NCBI GenBank assembly: GCA_002483395.1
Contig: DLHV01000059.1
Span: forward strand, 1,942-13,930
Direction: 5' to 3'
Source: Chloracidobacterium sp. UBA7659
Lineage (GTDB): Bacteria; Acidobacteriota; Blastocatellia; Pyrinomonadales; Pyrinomonadaceae
DNA length: 11,989 nt
The notes beneath the pieces are model-generated. The model made no database searches. It had not been told where the DNA came from and saw only the letters and a program-made list of their open reading frames with translations. Position 1 is the stretch's first letter. Each line of letters starts with the position of its first letter. Positions 5,540 to 11,989 of this stretch are shown piece by piece. A program made the translations under genes and the position numbers.

Positions 5540-6946
5540 CTACCACCAACCCAGTAGTTTCCACCACACAGGCCCGACAGTCGACCAGATCACAATATTT
5601 ATCAGCGAGGCAATCAATCCGATCGTCCACCAACGCTTTTGCGTGACGTAGCCGAGGCCGAAGTAAACCGGTGCCGGCGTCGTCCCGTAATGCGTCAGCC
5701 CGGCGCTCAGATTGGCAAAAAACGCGAGCAGCAGCACGGTCAAACCCGCAGGAGCACCGACGGCTGCCGTCACGGCGAGAAAGGGTATGAGCATCGCCGT
5801 TACGTGAGCGGTGATCGATGCAAACGCATAATGTGCGTAAAAGAAGACAAGAGCGAGAATCGCCAGGGCAAGCGGCCAGCTCCAACCGTTCGTTGCCGAA
5901 GCGATTGCTTCGGCGAAAAGCTTTGGGATACTTGTTTCGCTCAACGCCAACGCCATCATCACCAGGCCGCCGTACCAGATAAAAACTTCCCATGCGTGCG
6001 TTTCATCGATCAGATCACGCCACGAGAGCACGCTCGAAACGAGCAGAGCAGAAATCCCCAACAGGGCGATGACCGTGGAATCAATTCCGTGCAGCTTTGC
6101 CGTAATCCAGAGAATTACCACCGTGACAAAAACCACGAGAAGTATCTTCTCGTCCGTTTTCAGTGGCCCGAGCTTTTGCAATTCGTCATGCGCGAATGTT
6201 ACGGCATTCGGTGTTTCCTTCACCTCCGGGGGAAAGAGCCAGTAGATCATAAGCGGGATGACGGCGAGCGAAACCAGCGAGGGTACAATAGCCGAAAAGA
6301 ACCAGATCGAGTAGTTGAGATCGATGTTCGATTCGGTCGCGGCAATTCGCTGGATCATCACATTAGACGCCTGGCCCGTAAGGAATGTCGCGCACAAAAT
6401 GACCTCACATTGGTAAAGCATCGACATCAGAAACGTGCCGAGCCGTGCCTCCGTGCCGTCTTCCGGCCGTGAATCGTACGTTTCCGTAACGCTGCGTGCG
6501 ATCGGGAGGATTATCCCGCCAGAACGCGCTCCCGTCGAAGGGATAAACGACGCGAGTATGAAATCCGTAAAAACAAGCGAATAGCCGAGGCCGAGCGTTT
6601 TCCTGCCGATAAGCCTAACAAAAATCAACGCGATCCGATGGCCCAGGCCCGTCTTGATCATCGCCCGTGAGATAAAGAAAGCCGCGAGCACCAGCCAAAC
6701 GTATTTGTCGGCATAACCGCTGAGGGCTTTTTCAATGGTCAGTGCACGAAACAGAGCAAGGGCAACGACCCCGAGCAGCACCATCGCGCTCCCGGTCAGC
6801 GGCTGGACAATAGAGCCGACAATCGTTGCTATAAAAACGGCTAAAAGCGTCCAGGCCTCGCGCGGAACACCCTCAGGCGGCGGAATTATCGCGATCATGC
6901 CGCCGCACCCGAGAACGATAAGCCATTTGACGAGCTTGCTCTGCAT
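5540..6946 (-). CDS. Divalent anion:Na+ symporter family (DASS/SLC13-type) transporter
   Basis: The 468-residue protein is hydrophobic throughout, with roughly a dozen membrane segments, and lies in the inner membrane. It resembles bacterial CitT/YfbS and the plastid 2-oxoglutarate/malate translocators. Signature regions are FIPSTGARSGGIILPI (134-149), at the position of the first substrate-binding hairpin, and ANLSAGLTHYGTTPAPVYFG (411-430) near the second, followed by LGYVTQKRWW. The expected cargo is a C4/C5 dicarboxylate or a tricarboxylate, moved with Na+ or by exchange; the substrate cannot be read from sequence. The classical Ser-Asn-Thr of hairpin 1 reads Ser-Thr-Gly here. No Shine-Dalgarno is visible before the ATG at 6944-6946. 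An in-frame stop lies just upstream within the palindromic repeat, so the start is here or further in (Met17 is the next Met). It is the third of three same-strand transporter genes. Confidence 0.9.
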   Translation of the reverse strand: MQSKLVKWLIVLGCGGMIAIIPPPEGVPREAWTLLAVFIATIVGSIVQPLTGSAMVLLGVVALALFRALTIEKALSGYADKYVWLVLAAFFISRAMIKTGLGHRIALIFVRLIGRKTLGLGYSLVFTDFILASFIPSTGARSGGIILPIARSVTETYDSRPEDGTEARLGTFLMSMLYQCEVILCATFLTGQASNVMIQRIAATESNIDLNYSIWFFSAIVPSLVSLAVIPLMIYWLFPPEVKETPNAVTFAHDELQKLGPLKTDEKILLVVFVTVVILWITAKLHGIDSTVIALLGISALLVSSVLSWRDLIDETHAWEVFIWYGGLVMMALALSETSIPKLFAEAIASATNGWSWPLALAILALVFFYAHYAFASITAHVTAMLIPFLAVTAAVGAPAGLTVLLLAFFANLSAGLTHYGTTPAPVYFGLGYVTQKRWWTIGLIASLINIVIWSTVGPVWWKLLGWW

Positions 6947-6954
6947 AAAAATAA

Positions 6955-7021
6955 GCCACAGAGGTCACAGAGAACTCAGAGCAATTCTTTCAAACTCTGC
7001 GAACTCTGTGCTCTCTGTGGC
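6955..7021. repeat. 67-base imperfect palindrome of the ccacagag type
   Basis: The arms 6955-6981 and 6995-7021 pair along 27 positions with about 22 Watson-Crick pairs and one G-T pair around a 13-base loop. The outer nine, GCCACAGAG/CTCTGTGGC, are perfect, and CACAGAG/CTCTGTG follows inside. It fills most of the 95-base gap between the CAT-type permease stop and the symporter start. From memory, very similar ccacagag/ctcagag sequences recur between genes in many environmental bacterial genomes, so I take it as one copy of a dispersed repeat. It could also reduce read-through between the two genes. Confidence 0.75.
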
Positions 7022-7041
7022 AAAAACAAGGCCCTTCTAAC

Positions 7042-8868
7042 CTACATAGCCGGTACGTGCATGTAGGCGAAATACCAGTACGTTATCCCGATCCAAATCA
7101 CCAGATTAGCGAGGGAAAGAATCAAACCCATATTCCGGGTCTTAGAGTTGCGGCCCGCGTTTCGGTCGCCTTTTCCGTACATGAGTACGCCCACCAACAC
7201 GCCGGTTATGGCCCAGGCAAAAAGCCTGATGAAAAGATTGAACGGTATAACATCTGATTTCAGATTCATCAGATAAGGAACCTGATAGAGCGTCAATGCT
7301 ATTGCAAACACGATCGCCAGAATGGCGGCGATAGGCGGTTTATAGCTCGACTCGGTTTCGTCACCACCACGTTCCTCCTCGATACCGAGTTTGCTGTGGT
7401 TATAGCTGTACGCGAAGTAGATCACGAGTCCGATCGCCATCCAGTCAATCAGGCGAATCCACGTGTCAAGCGGAAGGCTGTTCATCAAATAGGCCGCTGA
7501 AACAACAGTCGCAATCGGTATGAACGGCGAAAGAGGCACCTTGAACGGGCGGTGAAGGGCCGGGTTCGACGAACGCAGAATAATTATTCCCGTACCGACA
7601 ATCACAAATGCAAAAAGCGTTCCGATGCTGACCAATTCGCCCAGGAGGCTGATGGGAACAAAGCCGGCCAGAATCGCGACGATGGTGCCCGTGATTGCCG
7701 TTGTAATATGCGGCGTCTGGAACTTCGGGTGAATTTTCGCGGCCCATGAGGGCAGCAAACCGTCCTTTGACATTGAATAGAAAACGCGCGGCTGGCCCAT
7801 TGTCATAACCACCATAGTTGAGCTAAGTCCGAGGACGGCACCGACCTTGATAATCGTCGGAAAAACAGCAAGGATCGTTCCCATCGTCGTGCCCTGTGCC
7901 CTTTGAAGAGCGGCGTCGATCGCTACCGCGATCGGGGCTGCGGCGTTGGTCAGGAGTTTGTAGTCAACCAAGCCGACCATGATACCGGCGACAAGGATAT
8001 AAAGCACGGTACATATAGCCAGTGAACCCAGGATGCCGATCGGCATGTCCTTTTGCGGGTTTTTTGCTTCTTGCGCCGCTGTCGAAACCGCATCGAAGCC
8101 GATGTAGGCAAAAAAGATAACGGCGGCTCCGGTCACCACTCCGCTAAAGCCGTACGGCATGAATTCAGCACAGCCCGGACTGCCGACCGTACAGCCGATG
8201 CCAATATTGCTTGTATTGACATACCCGACGCCCGCGATTATAAAGAGAACGACCACGAGCACCTTAACCATCACAATGACCGAGTTAAAGCTGGCCGATT
8301 CCTTAATACCGCGAATAAGCAGCAATGTAACCGCGATAGCGATCAAGGCCGCCGGTAGATTGAACACCCCGATACCGATCACTGCTCCGTCAGCACCCTT
8401 TATCTCCATTCCGGGCGGTGCGCTAAAGGCCAGCGGGTAATTTATGCCGAGTGTGTCTCTAAAGAGGCTGACTACATAACCCGACCACCCGACAGCCACG
8501 GTTGCGGCACCGAAGGCGTATTCAAGAATAAGATCCCAGCCGATGATCCAAGCTACGAACTCGCCAAGCGTTCCGTAGCCGTATGCGTAGGCGGAACCCG
8601 AGATAGGCACGCTGGCCGCGAACTCCGAATAGCAAAGAGCCGCAAAAGCGCTCACGATACCGGCAATAACCATAGAGATAATCACAGCCGGACCGGCATG
8701 CTTGCCGGCGGCTTGCCCGGTCAGAACAAAGATGCCGGTTCCAATAATGGCGCCGATGCCGAGCATCGTCAGGTCCAGCGAAGTCAGAGTTTTCTTTAGC
8801 GTATGTGTGCCGGTCTCTTCGGCCTCGGCAATGATCTTCGAAATTGGTTTAGTCGCAAAAAGTGACAT
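7042..8868 (-). CDS. CAT-type amino acid permease (APC superfamily), C-terminally extended
   Basis: The 608-residue inner-membrane protein belongs to the cationic amino acid transporter branch of the APC superfamily, like bacterial YfnA/GkApcT. The unwound first helix carries GIGAIIGTGIFVLTG (37-51), which binds the amino acid backbone. FFAYIGFDAVSTAAQEAKNP (252-271) is the helix 6 family block, and GQPRVFYSMSKDGLLP (358-373) follows helix 8. Bacterial relatives are usually about 460-490 residues; here a hydrophilic linker (about 492-512, EEERGGDETESSYK) is followed by three more hydrophobic segments (about 513-530, 545-563 and 580-602), as in longer CAT members. An excellent Shine-Dalgarno AGGAGGT (complement of 8873-8879) precedes the ATG, fixing the start. 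The gene follows the LAT-type permease by 114 bases. Substrate is not determined; cationic or branched amino acids are possible. Confidence 0.92.
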   Translation of the reverse strand: MSLFATKPISKIIAEAEETGTHTLKKTLTSLDLTMLGIGAIIGTGIFVLTGQAAGKHAGPAVIISMVIAGIVSAFAALCYSEFAASVPISGSAYAYGYGTLGEFVAWIIGWDLILEYAFGAATVAVGWSGYVVSLFRDTLGINYPLAFSAPPGMEIKGADGAVIGIGVFNLPAALIAIAVTLLLIRGIKESASFNSVIVMVKVLVVVLFIIAGVGYVNTSNIGIGCTVGSPGCAEFMPYGFSGVVTGAAVIFFAYIGFDAVSTAAQEAKNPQKDMPIGILGSLAICTVLYILVAGIMVGLVDYKLLTNAAAPIAVAIDAALQRAQGTTMGTILAVFPTIIKVGAVLGLSSTMVVMTMGQPRVFYSMSKDGLLPSWAAKIHPKFQTPHITTAITGTIVAILAGFVPISLLGELVSIGTLFAFVIVGTGIIILRSSNPALHRPFKVPLSPFIPIATVVSAAYLMNSLPLDTWIRLIDWMAIGLVIYFAYSYNHSKLGIEEERGGDETESSYKPPIAAILAIVFAIALTLYQVPYLMNLKSDVIPFNLFIRLFAWAITGVLVGVLMYGKGDRNAGRNSKTRNMGLILSLANLVIWIGITYWYFAYMHVPAM

Positions 8869-8918
8869 GAAAACCTCCTAGAGTTTTAGTTGTATCGCCA
8901 GCGTCCCCCTGGCTGTTC

Positions 8919-8982
8919 CGGCGGCATCCTGCCGCCGATGCGTGGGCAAGATGCCCACACGACCGCCGCCAGGACGGCGGCG
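8919..8982. repeat. Palindromic repeat of three consecutive hairpins
   Basis: Three stems follow each other, each with a 5-base loop: CGGCGGC-ATCCT-GCCGCCG (8919-8937), GTGGGC-AAGAT-GCCCAC (8942-8958) and CGCCGCC-AGGAC-GGCGGCG (8964-8982). The third is close to the reverse complement of the first; the stem differences are paired swaps that keep the base pairs. The last base touches the stop codon of the LAT-type permease. A further small stem GCCAG/CTGGC lies upstream (8897-8913). From memory this GC-rich form with a central gggcaagatgccc is a common dispersed repeat (REP-like) in environmental genomes; its copy number here cannot be checked from one window. Confidence 0.78.
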
Positions 8983-10479
8983 TTACAGCTTGCGCCAAAT
9001 AAAATAAACCGGCACGCCGGTCAGCACGATCAGCAGGCCCGGCCAGGTCGCCGTCGTTTGATAAACGAATAGCACCACGAGAATTACCGACGCTCCGATG
9101 ACGTACAGAGCCGGAACAATAGGATAACCAAATGCTTTATACGGGCGCTCGACGTCAGGTTGTTTCGCCCTGAGCACAAATATTCCGACGATGGTAAGAA
9201 TATAAAAGATCAACGCCGCTGAGATTACGTACGTCAGCAGGTCGCCGTAAAGGTTGCCGTAAGATATTTTTCCATCCGCGGCGGTTTTCACCGTACGGGG
9301 CAGAACGTAGAACGCCGACCAGATTCCCTGTATCACCAACCCCCACGCCGGAACGTGAAATTTGTTCAATTCGCCCGACGATTTAAAGAACAGGCCGTCC
9401 TTCGCCATCGCATAATACGCACGCGCACCGGCAAGGATAAGTCCGTTGTTGCATCCGAATGTGGACACAATGATCGCAATAGCCATTATCGCCGCTCCGA
9501 GGCCCGGGAAGATGACTTCCGCCGTGGCGGACGCTACGCGGTCGCTCGGAACCTGTTGGATGGCCTCAAATTTTAGCGTAACCAAATACGCGACGTTGGC
9601 GAGCAAATAGAGCGTAATGACCAGACCCGTGCCCATAACCATCGATAGTGGTATATTGCGTTTCGGGTCCCTTACCTCGCCGGCCGTAAACGTAATGTTG
9701 TTCCACGCGTCCGCTGAAAACAAGGAATTTTTTTGAGCCACGCAAATCCCGACAAACAATCCGAATGCGGCAATAGCTGTCATTCCTCCGACGTCGTCCA
9801 GTTTTCCCCGTACCGTCCAGAGGTCACCAAAATTAGCCGCTGCAATATCGCCGTGCCAGACGAGACCAACGACAATGCCGAGCACTATCAGTGCGATAAG
9901 TGAGCCGGTCTTTGCAAAGGTGAAAGTATTCTGGACAATCTTTCCAAGGCGTAGACCCCGTGTATTCATCCACGTCAGAAGTGCGATCATCACGATACCC
10001 GCAAGTTGCGCGGTAGACAGCGAGAAGGCATAGCTCGATGTACCTATGCGGATCGGTTCTATGAGATAGTTTGACTCGGATACGGATGGAAAGAGGACGC
10101 CGATATACCTTCCAAAACCGACTGCCACCGCCGCAATGGTCGCCGTCTGGATAACCAGGAAGAGTGTCCAGCCGTAAAGAAAGCCCCAAAGCGGCGAAAA
10201 GGCCTCGCGAAGGTAGACATATTGTCCGCCTGCTTTGGGCATCATTGCCGCCAGCTCTCCGTAAGACAGGGCTCCGATCATCGTGAGTAAGCCAGTGATG
10301 ATCCAGACAACGAGCAGCCAGCCGGGTGAACCGACCTGCCGCGCGATCTCAGACGAGACAAGAAAAATGCCGGAACCGATCATCGATCCGGCGACGATCA
10401 TCGTCGAATCGAGCAGCCCGAGCCCGCGAATAAATCCTTCTTTTGATTGTTGTTCCAATTCAGCAACGTCAGTTGCCAT
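8983..10479 (-). CDS. LAT-type amino acid permease (APC superfamily)
   Basis: The 498-residue, about 12-segment inner-membrane protein resembles bacterial L-type amino acid transporters such as SteT. The helix 1 backbone-binding loop is GSMIGSGIFLVSS (31-43), followed by SYGELAAMMPKAGGQYVYLR (72-91). Helix 6 and its cytoplasmic loop read LFSADAWNNITFTAGEVRDP (253-272) with KRNIP next, the LAT-family pattern. ARAYYAMAKDGLFF (352-365) and ERPYKAFGYPIVP (444-456) are also typical. LAT-family proteins move large neutral or aromatic amino acids, often by exchange. The ATG at 10477-10479 is preceded by GGGGAA four bases away. The gene diverges from an aromatic-type decarboxylase and may share its control region, which would suit import of the decarboxylase's substrate or substrate/amine exchange; this pairing is inference. 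The stop codon abuts a palindromic repeat. Confidence 0.92.
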   Translation of the reverse strand: MATDVAELEQQSKEGFIRGLGLLDSTMIVAGSMIGSGIFLVSSEIARQVGSPGWLLVVWIITGLLTMIGALSYGELAAMMPKAGGQYVYLREAFSPLWGFLYGWTLFLVIQTATIAAVAVGFGRYIGVLFPSVSESNYLIEPIRIGTSSYAFSLSTAQLAGIVMIALLTWMNTRGLRLGKIVQNTFTFAKTGSLIALIVLGIVVGLVWHGDIAAANFGDLWTVRGKLDDVGGMTAIAAFGLFVGICVAQKNSLFSADAWNNITFTAGEVRDPKRNIPLSMVMGTGLVITLYLLANVAYLVTLKFEAIQQVPSDRVASATAEVIFPGLGAAIMAIAIIVSTFGCNNGLILAGARAYYAMAKDGLFFKSSGELNKFHVPAWGLVIQGIWSAFYVLPRTVKTAADGKISYGNLYGDLLTYVISAALIFYILTIVGIFVLRAKQPDVERPYKAFGYPIVPALYVIGASVILVVLFVYQTTATWPGLLIVLTGVPVYFIWRKL

Positions 10480-10564
10480 AAGCTTCCCCGTTTAGAAAAG
10501 AATTGCTTTTTTCTTGGTAACCCAAAAACGCCTTTGGAGAGCGTAAACCTTTAGTTCTAAGACG

Positions 10565-10592
10565 TTGGCGAGAAATTCGTAGTTGCTATTAT
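10565..10592 (+). promoter_or_regulatory. Predicted promoter for the decarboxylase gene
   Basis: TTGGCG (10565-10570) and TATTAT (10587-10592) are 16 bases apart; TATACT at 10590-10595 is an alternative -10 with a 19-base spacer. The -35 hexamer is the same as the one proposed for the chaperone gene. Transcription would begin near 10599 and give a leader of about 62 bases containing the palindrome at 10629-10640. The -10 overlaps that of the opposing promoter. Confidence 0.45.
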
Positions 10593-10615
10593 ACTTTTAT
10601 TACTAAAACTGTCGA
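10588..10615 (-). promoter_or_regulatory. Predicted promoter for the LAT-type permease gene
   Basis: On the - strand TCGACA (complement of 10610-10615, 5/6 match) is 16 bases from a perfect TATAAT (complement of 10588-10593). Transcription would start near 10581, leaving a leader of about 100 bases. The leader can form two short hairpins (CCAAA/TTTGG at 10522-10537 and AAAAG/CTTTT at 10496-10510) whose meaning is unclear. Confidence 0.55.
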
Positions 10616-10628
10616 GTGTTTATTTAAC

Positions 10629-10640
10629 TTTTACGTAAAA
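10629..10640. promoter_or_regulatory. Perfect 12-bp palindrome, candidate operator
   Basis: TTTTACGTAAAA is a complete self-complementary 12-mer. It lies about 30 bases after the predicted decarboxylase start of transcription, 10 bases before the GGAGG ribosome site, and 14 bases upstream of the -35 of the opposing promoter. A dimeric regulator bound here could block decarboxylase transcription and also influence the permease promoter. No specific regulator family was recognised. Confidence 0.45.
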
Positions 10641-10660
10641 TCGCTTTTTTGGAGGGATCA

Positions 10661-11989
10661 ATGGCTGAACAGCAAAACGGTTTGGGCGATATGCCTGCCG
10701 AAGATTTTCGCCGGCACGGCTACGCGATAGTTGATTGGATCGCGGACTATTTTGAGCGGATCGAGGAGTTCCCTGTCTTGTCGCAGATCGAGCCCGATTC
10801 GCTGAAAAACAGCCTGCCCCGCTCGGCACCCGAACATGGCGAGGATTTCGGCGACATCTTCGCCGATGTCGAAAAGCTGATTTTGCCTGCCGTTACGCAT
10901 TGGAACCATCCAAATTTTCACGGGCTGTTCTCTACCTCGACCTCGTCCATGGGCGTATTTGGCGAGATGATAACGGCCGCCTTCGATATGAAAGCGATGC
11001 TTTGGCGCACATCACCGGCATCTACCGAACTTGAGGATGTAGTGCTCGACTGGCTGCGGCAAATGATGGGTCTTACTGATAATTTCGAAGGGATCATCTA
11101 CGACACGGCCTCGGTTTCGACCATGCATGCTATTGCTGCCGCCCGCGAAAAGGCAGATTTAAACATTCGCGACGAGGGCATGAGCGGCCGTACCGATCTG
11201 CCGCTGCTCCGAGTTTATTGCTCGGAACACGTTCACTCTTCAATAGACAAGGCGGTGATAACACTTGGAATGGGTACGCGGTCACTTCGCAAGATCGCCT
11301 GCAATGAGCGTTTTGAAATGATCCCCGAGGCGCTTGCGGAGGCGATCGACGAAGATATCGATGCAGGATTCTTGCCGATCTGCGTGATCCCGACGATCGG
11401 AACCACCTCGACATCGAGCGTCGATCCGGTCGATGCCGTCGCTGATATCTGCGAAAAATACGGCCTCTGGCTGCACGTCGATACAGCTTATGCCGGTTCG
11501 GCCGCGATCGTACCGGAGTTTCGCGAGTTCTTCAAGGGCTGGACGCGGGCCGATTCGATCGTCGTAAATCCGCATAAATGGCTGTTCACGCCGTTCGATC
11601 TTTCGGTACTTTACTGCAAGGACCTTAATGTTTTGAAACAAGCGTTTTCGCTCGTCCCGGAATACCTGAAAACCAGCGACGAAAGCACGGTTAAAAACGG
11701 GATGGACTACGGCATCCAACTCGGACGGCGTTTCCGGGCGTTGAAGCTGTGGTTCGTCATCCGATATTTCGGCCGCGAAGGTCTGATCGCACGCCTCCGC
11801 GAGCATTGCCGGCTGGCAAGATTGTTTGCTTCCTGGGTCGAGGAATCGCCCGATTTCGAAATGCTCGCACCAGTTCCATTCGCCCTGGTGTGCTTTCGTG
11901 CATGCGCCGCGGGTATTGACGATCTAAACGCATTGAACGAGCAGATAATGAACGAAATCAATGCCTCGGGCGAAGCTTATCTCTCGCAA
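10661..11989 (+). CDS. Group II PLP-dependent aromatic-L-amino-acid decarboxylase, 3' end cut
   Basis: The open frame runs to the right edge without a stop (443 residues visible; relatives have about 470-490, so perhaps 30-45 are missing). The ATG follows GGAGG by five bases. It aligns along its whole length with animal and bacterial aromatic amino acid decarboxylases: THWNHPNFHGLF (79-90), TSPASTELE (117-125), EHVHSS (189-194; H192 stacks on the cofactor), LHVDTAYAGSA (271-281; D274 contacts the pyridine nitrogen) and NPHKW (303-307), where K306 binds PLP. The flexible-loop tyrosine needed for decarboxylation is present as Y335 (VPEYLKTS), which argues against an aldehyde-forming variant. 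The expected reaction turns tyrosine, phenylalanine, tryptophan or DOPA into the amine plus CO2 in the cytosol; which substrate is not readable. It diverges from an amino acid permease. Confidence 0.93.
   Translation, partial: MAEQQNGLGDMPAEDFRRHGYAIVDWIADYFERIEEFPVLSQIEPDSLKNSLPRSAPEHGEDFGDIFADVEKLILPAVTHWNHPNFHGLFSTSTSSMGVFGEMITAAFDMKAMLWRTSPASTELEDVVLDWLRQMMGLTDNFEGIIYDTASVSTMHAIAAAREKADLNIRDEGMSGRTDLPLLRVYCSEHVHSSIDKAVITLGMGTRSLRKIACNERFEMIPEALAEAIDEDIDAGFLPICVIPTIGTTSTSSVDPVDAVADICEKYGLWLHVDTAYAGSAAIVPEFREFFKGWTRADSIVVNPHKWLFTPFDLSVLYCKDLNVLKQAFSLVPEYLKTSDESTVKNGMDYGIQLGRRFRALKLWFVIRYFGREGLIARLREHCRLARLFASWVEESPDFEMLAPVPFALVCFRACAAGIDDLNALNEQIMNEINASGEAYLSQ

Noticed and set aside
5639..6472. 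Open frame of 277 codons on the + strand
   Set aside because: Antisense to the DASS transporter; the translation is very rich in Arg, Gln and His, typical of a shadow frame.
8890..9072. Small + strand open frame over the permease gap
   Set aside because: Its translation comes from the palindromic repeat and the antisense of the permease 3' end; such strings arise wherever this type of repeat occurs.
1..11989. CRISPR array, tRNA/rRNA, insertion sequence, toxin-antitoxin pair or known defence genes
   Set aside because: No regularly spaced direct repeats, cloverleaf-like segments, transposase or paired small genes were recognised on either strand by eye.

Overview
This window looks like ordinary chromosomal DNA from a Gram-negative-type bacterium of moderate GC content. 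It holds nine protein genes, two of them cut by the window edges. No rRNA, tRNA, CRISPR array, transposase or phage gene was seen. An N-terminally anchored parvulin-type chaperone, a secreted protein with a Sec signal peptide, and two palindromic intergenic repeats suggest an environmental lineage. My best guess is Acidobacteriota of the Blastocatellia/Pyrinomonadales kind, but this is an impression from gene content and repeat style and I could not test it.

Left part (1-3470, mostly + strand): a secreted hypothetical protein (5' end outside the window) overlaps by an ATGA junction with a metal-dependent cyclase/arylformamidase-family hydrolase. A strong hairpin follows, then an alkyltransferase-like protein (MGMT family, active-site Cys replaced by Trp). 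A 416-base non-coding stretch separates these from the convergent NAD kinase gene on the - strand; it carries phased heptamers, TGTCCCA motifs and hairpins. NAD kinase diverges from the next gene across a 374-base region that holds a plausible extended -10 promoter.

Middle (3471-5532): a 664-residue inner-membrane-anchored peptidyl-prolyl isomerase/chaperone of the SurA/PpiD/PrsA type, closed by a convincing rho-independent terminator.

Right part (5540-11989): three transporters on the - strand, in transcription order a LAT-type amino acid permease, a CAT-type amino acid permease with a C-terminal extension, and a divalent anion:Na+ symporter (DASS). Each gap between them holds a palindromic repeat: three consecutive 5-nt-loop hairpins at 8919-8982, and a 67-base hairpin of the ccacagag type at 6955-7021. 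Diverging from the first permease is a group II PLP-dependent aromatic-amino-acid decarboxylase that runs off the right edge. The two divergent genes appear to share overlapping promoters with overlapping -10 boxes, followed by a perfect 12-bp palindrome. The simplest reading is amino acid uptake tied to decarboxylation to an amine, possibly under joint control.

I did not find clear evidence of an undescribed multi-gene system. The most interesting signals are the divergent decarboxylase/permease control region, the structured repeats and the phased heptamers beside the alkyltransferase-like gene.
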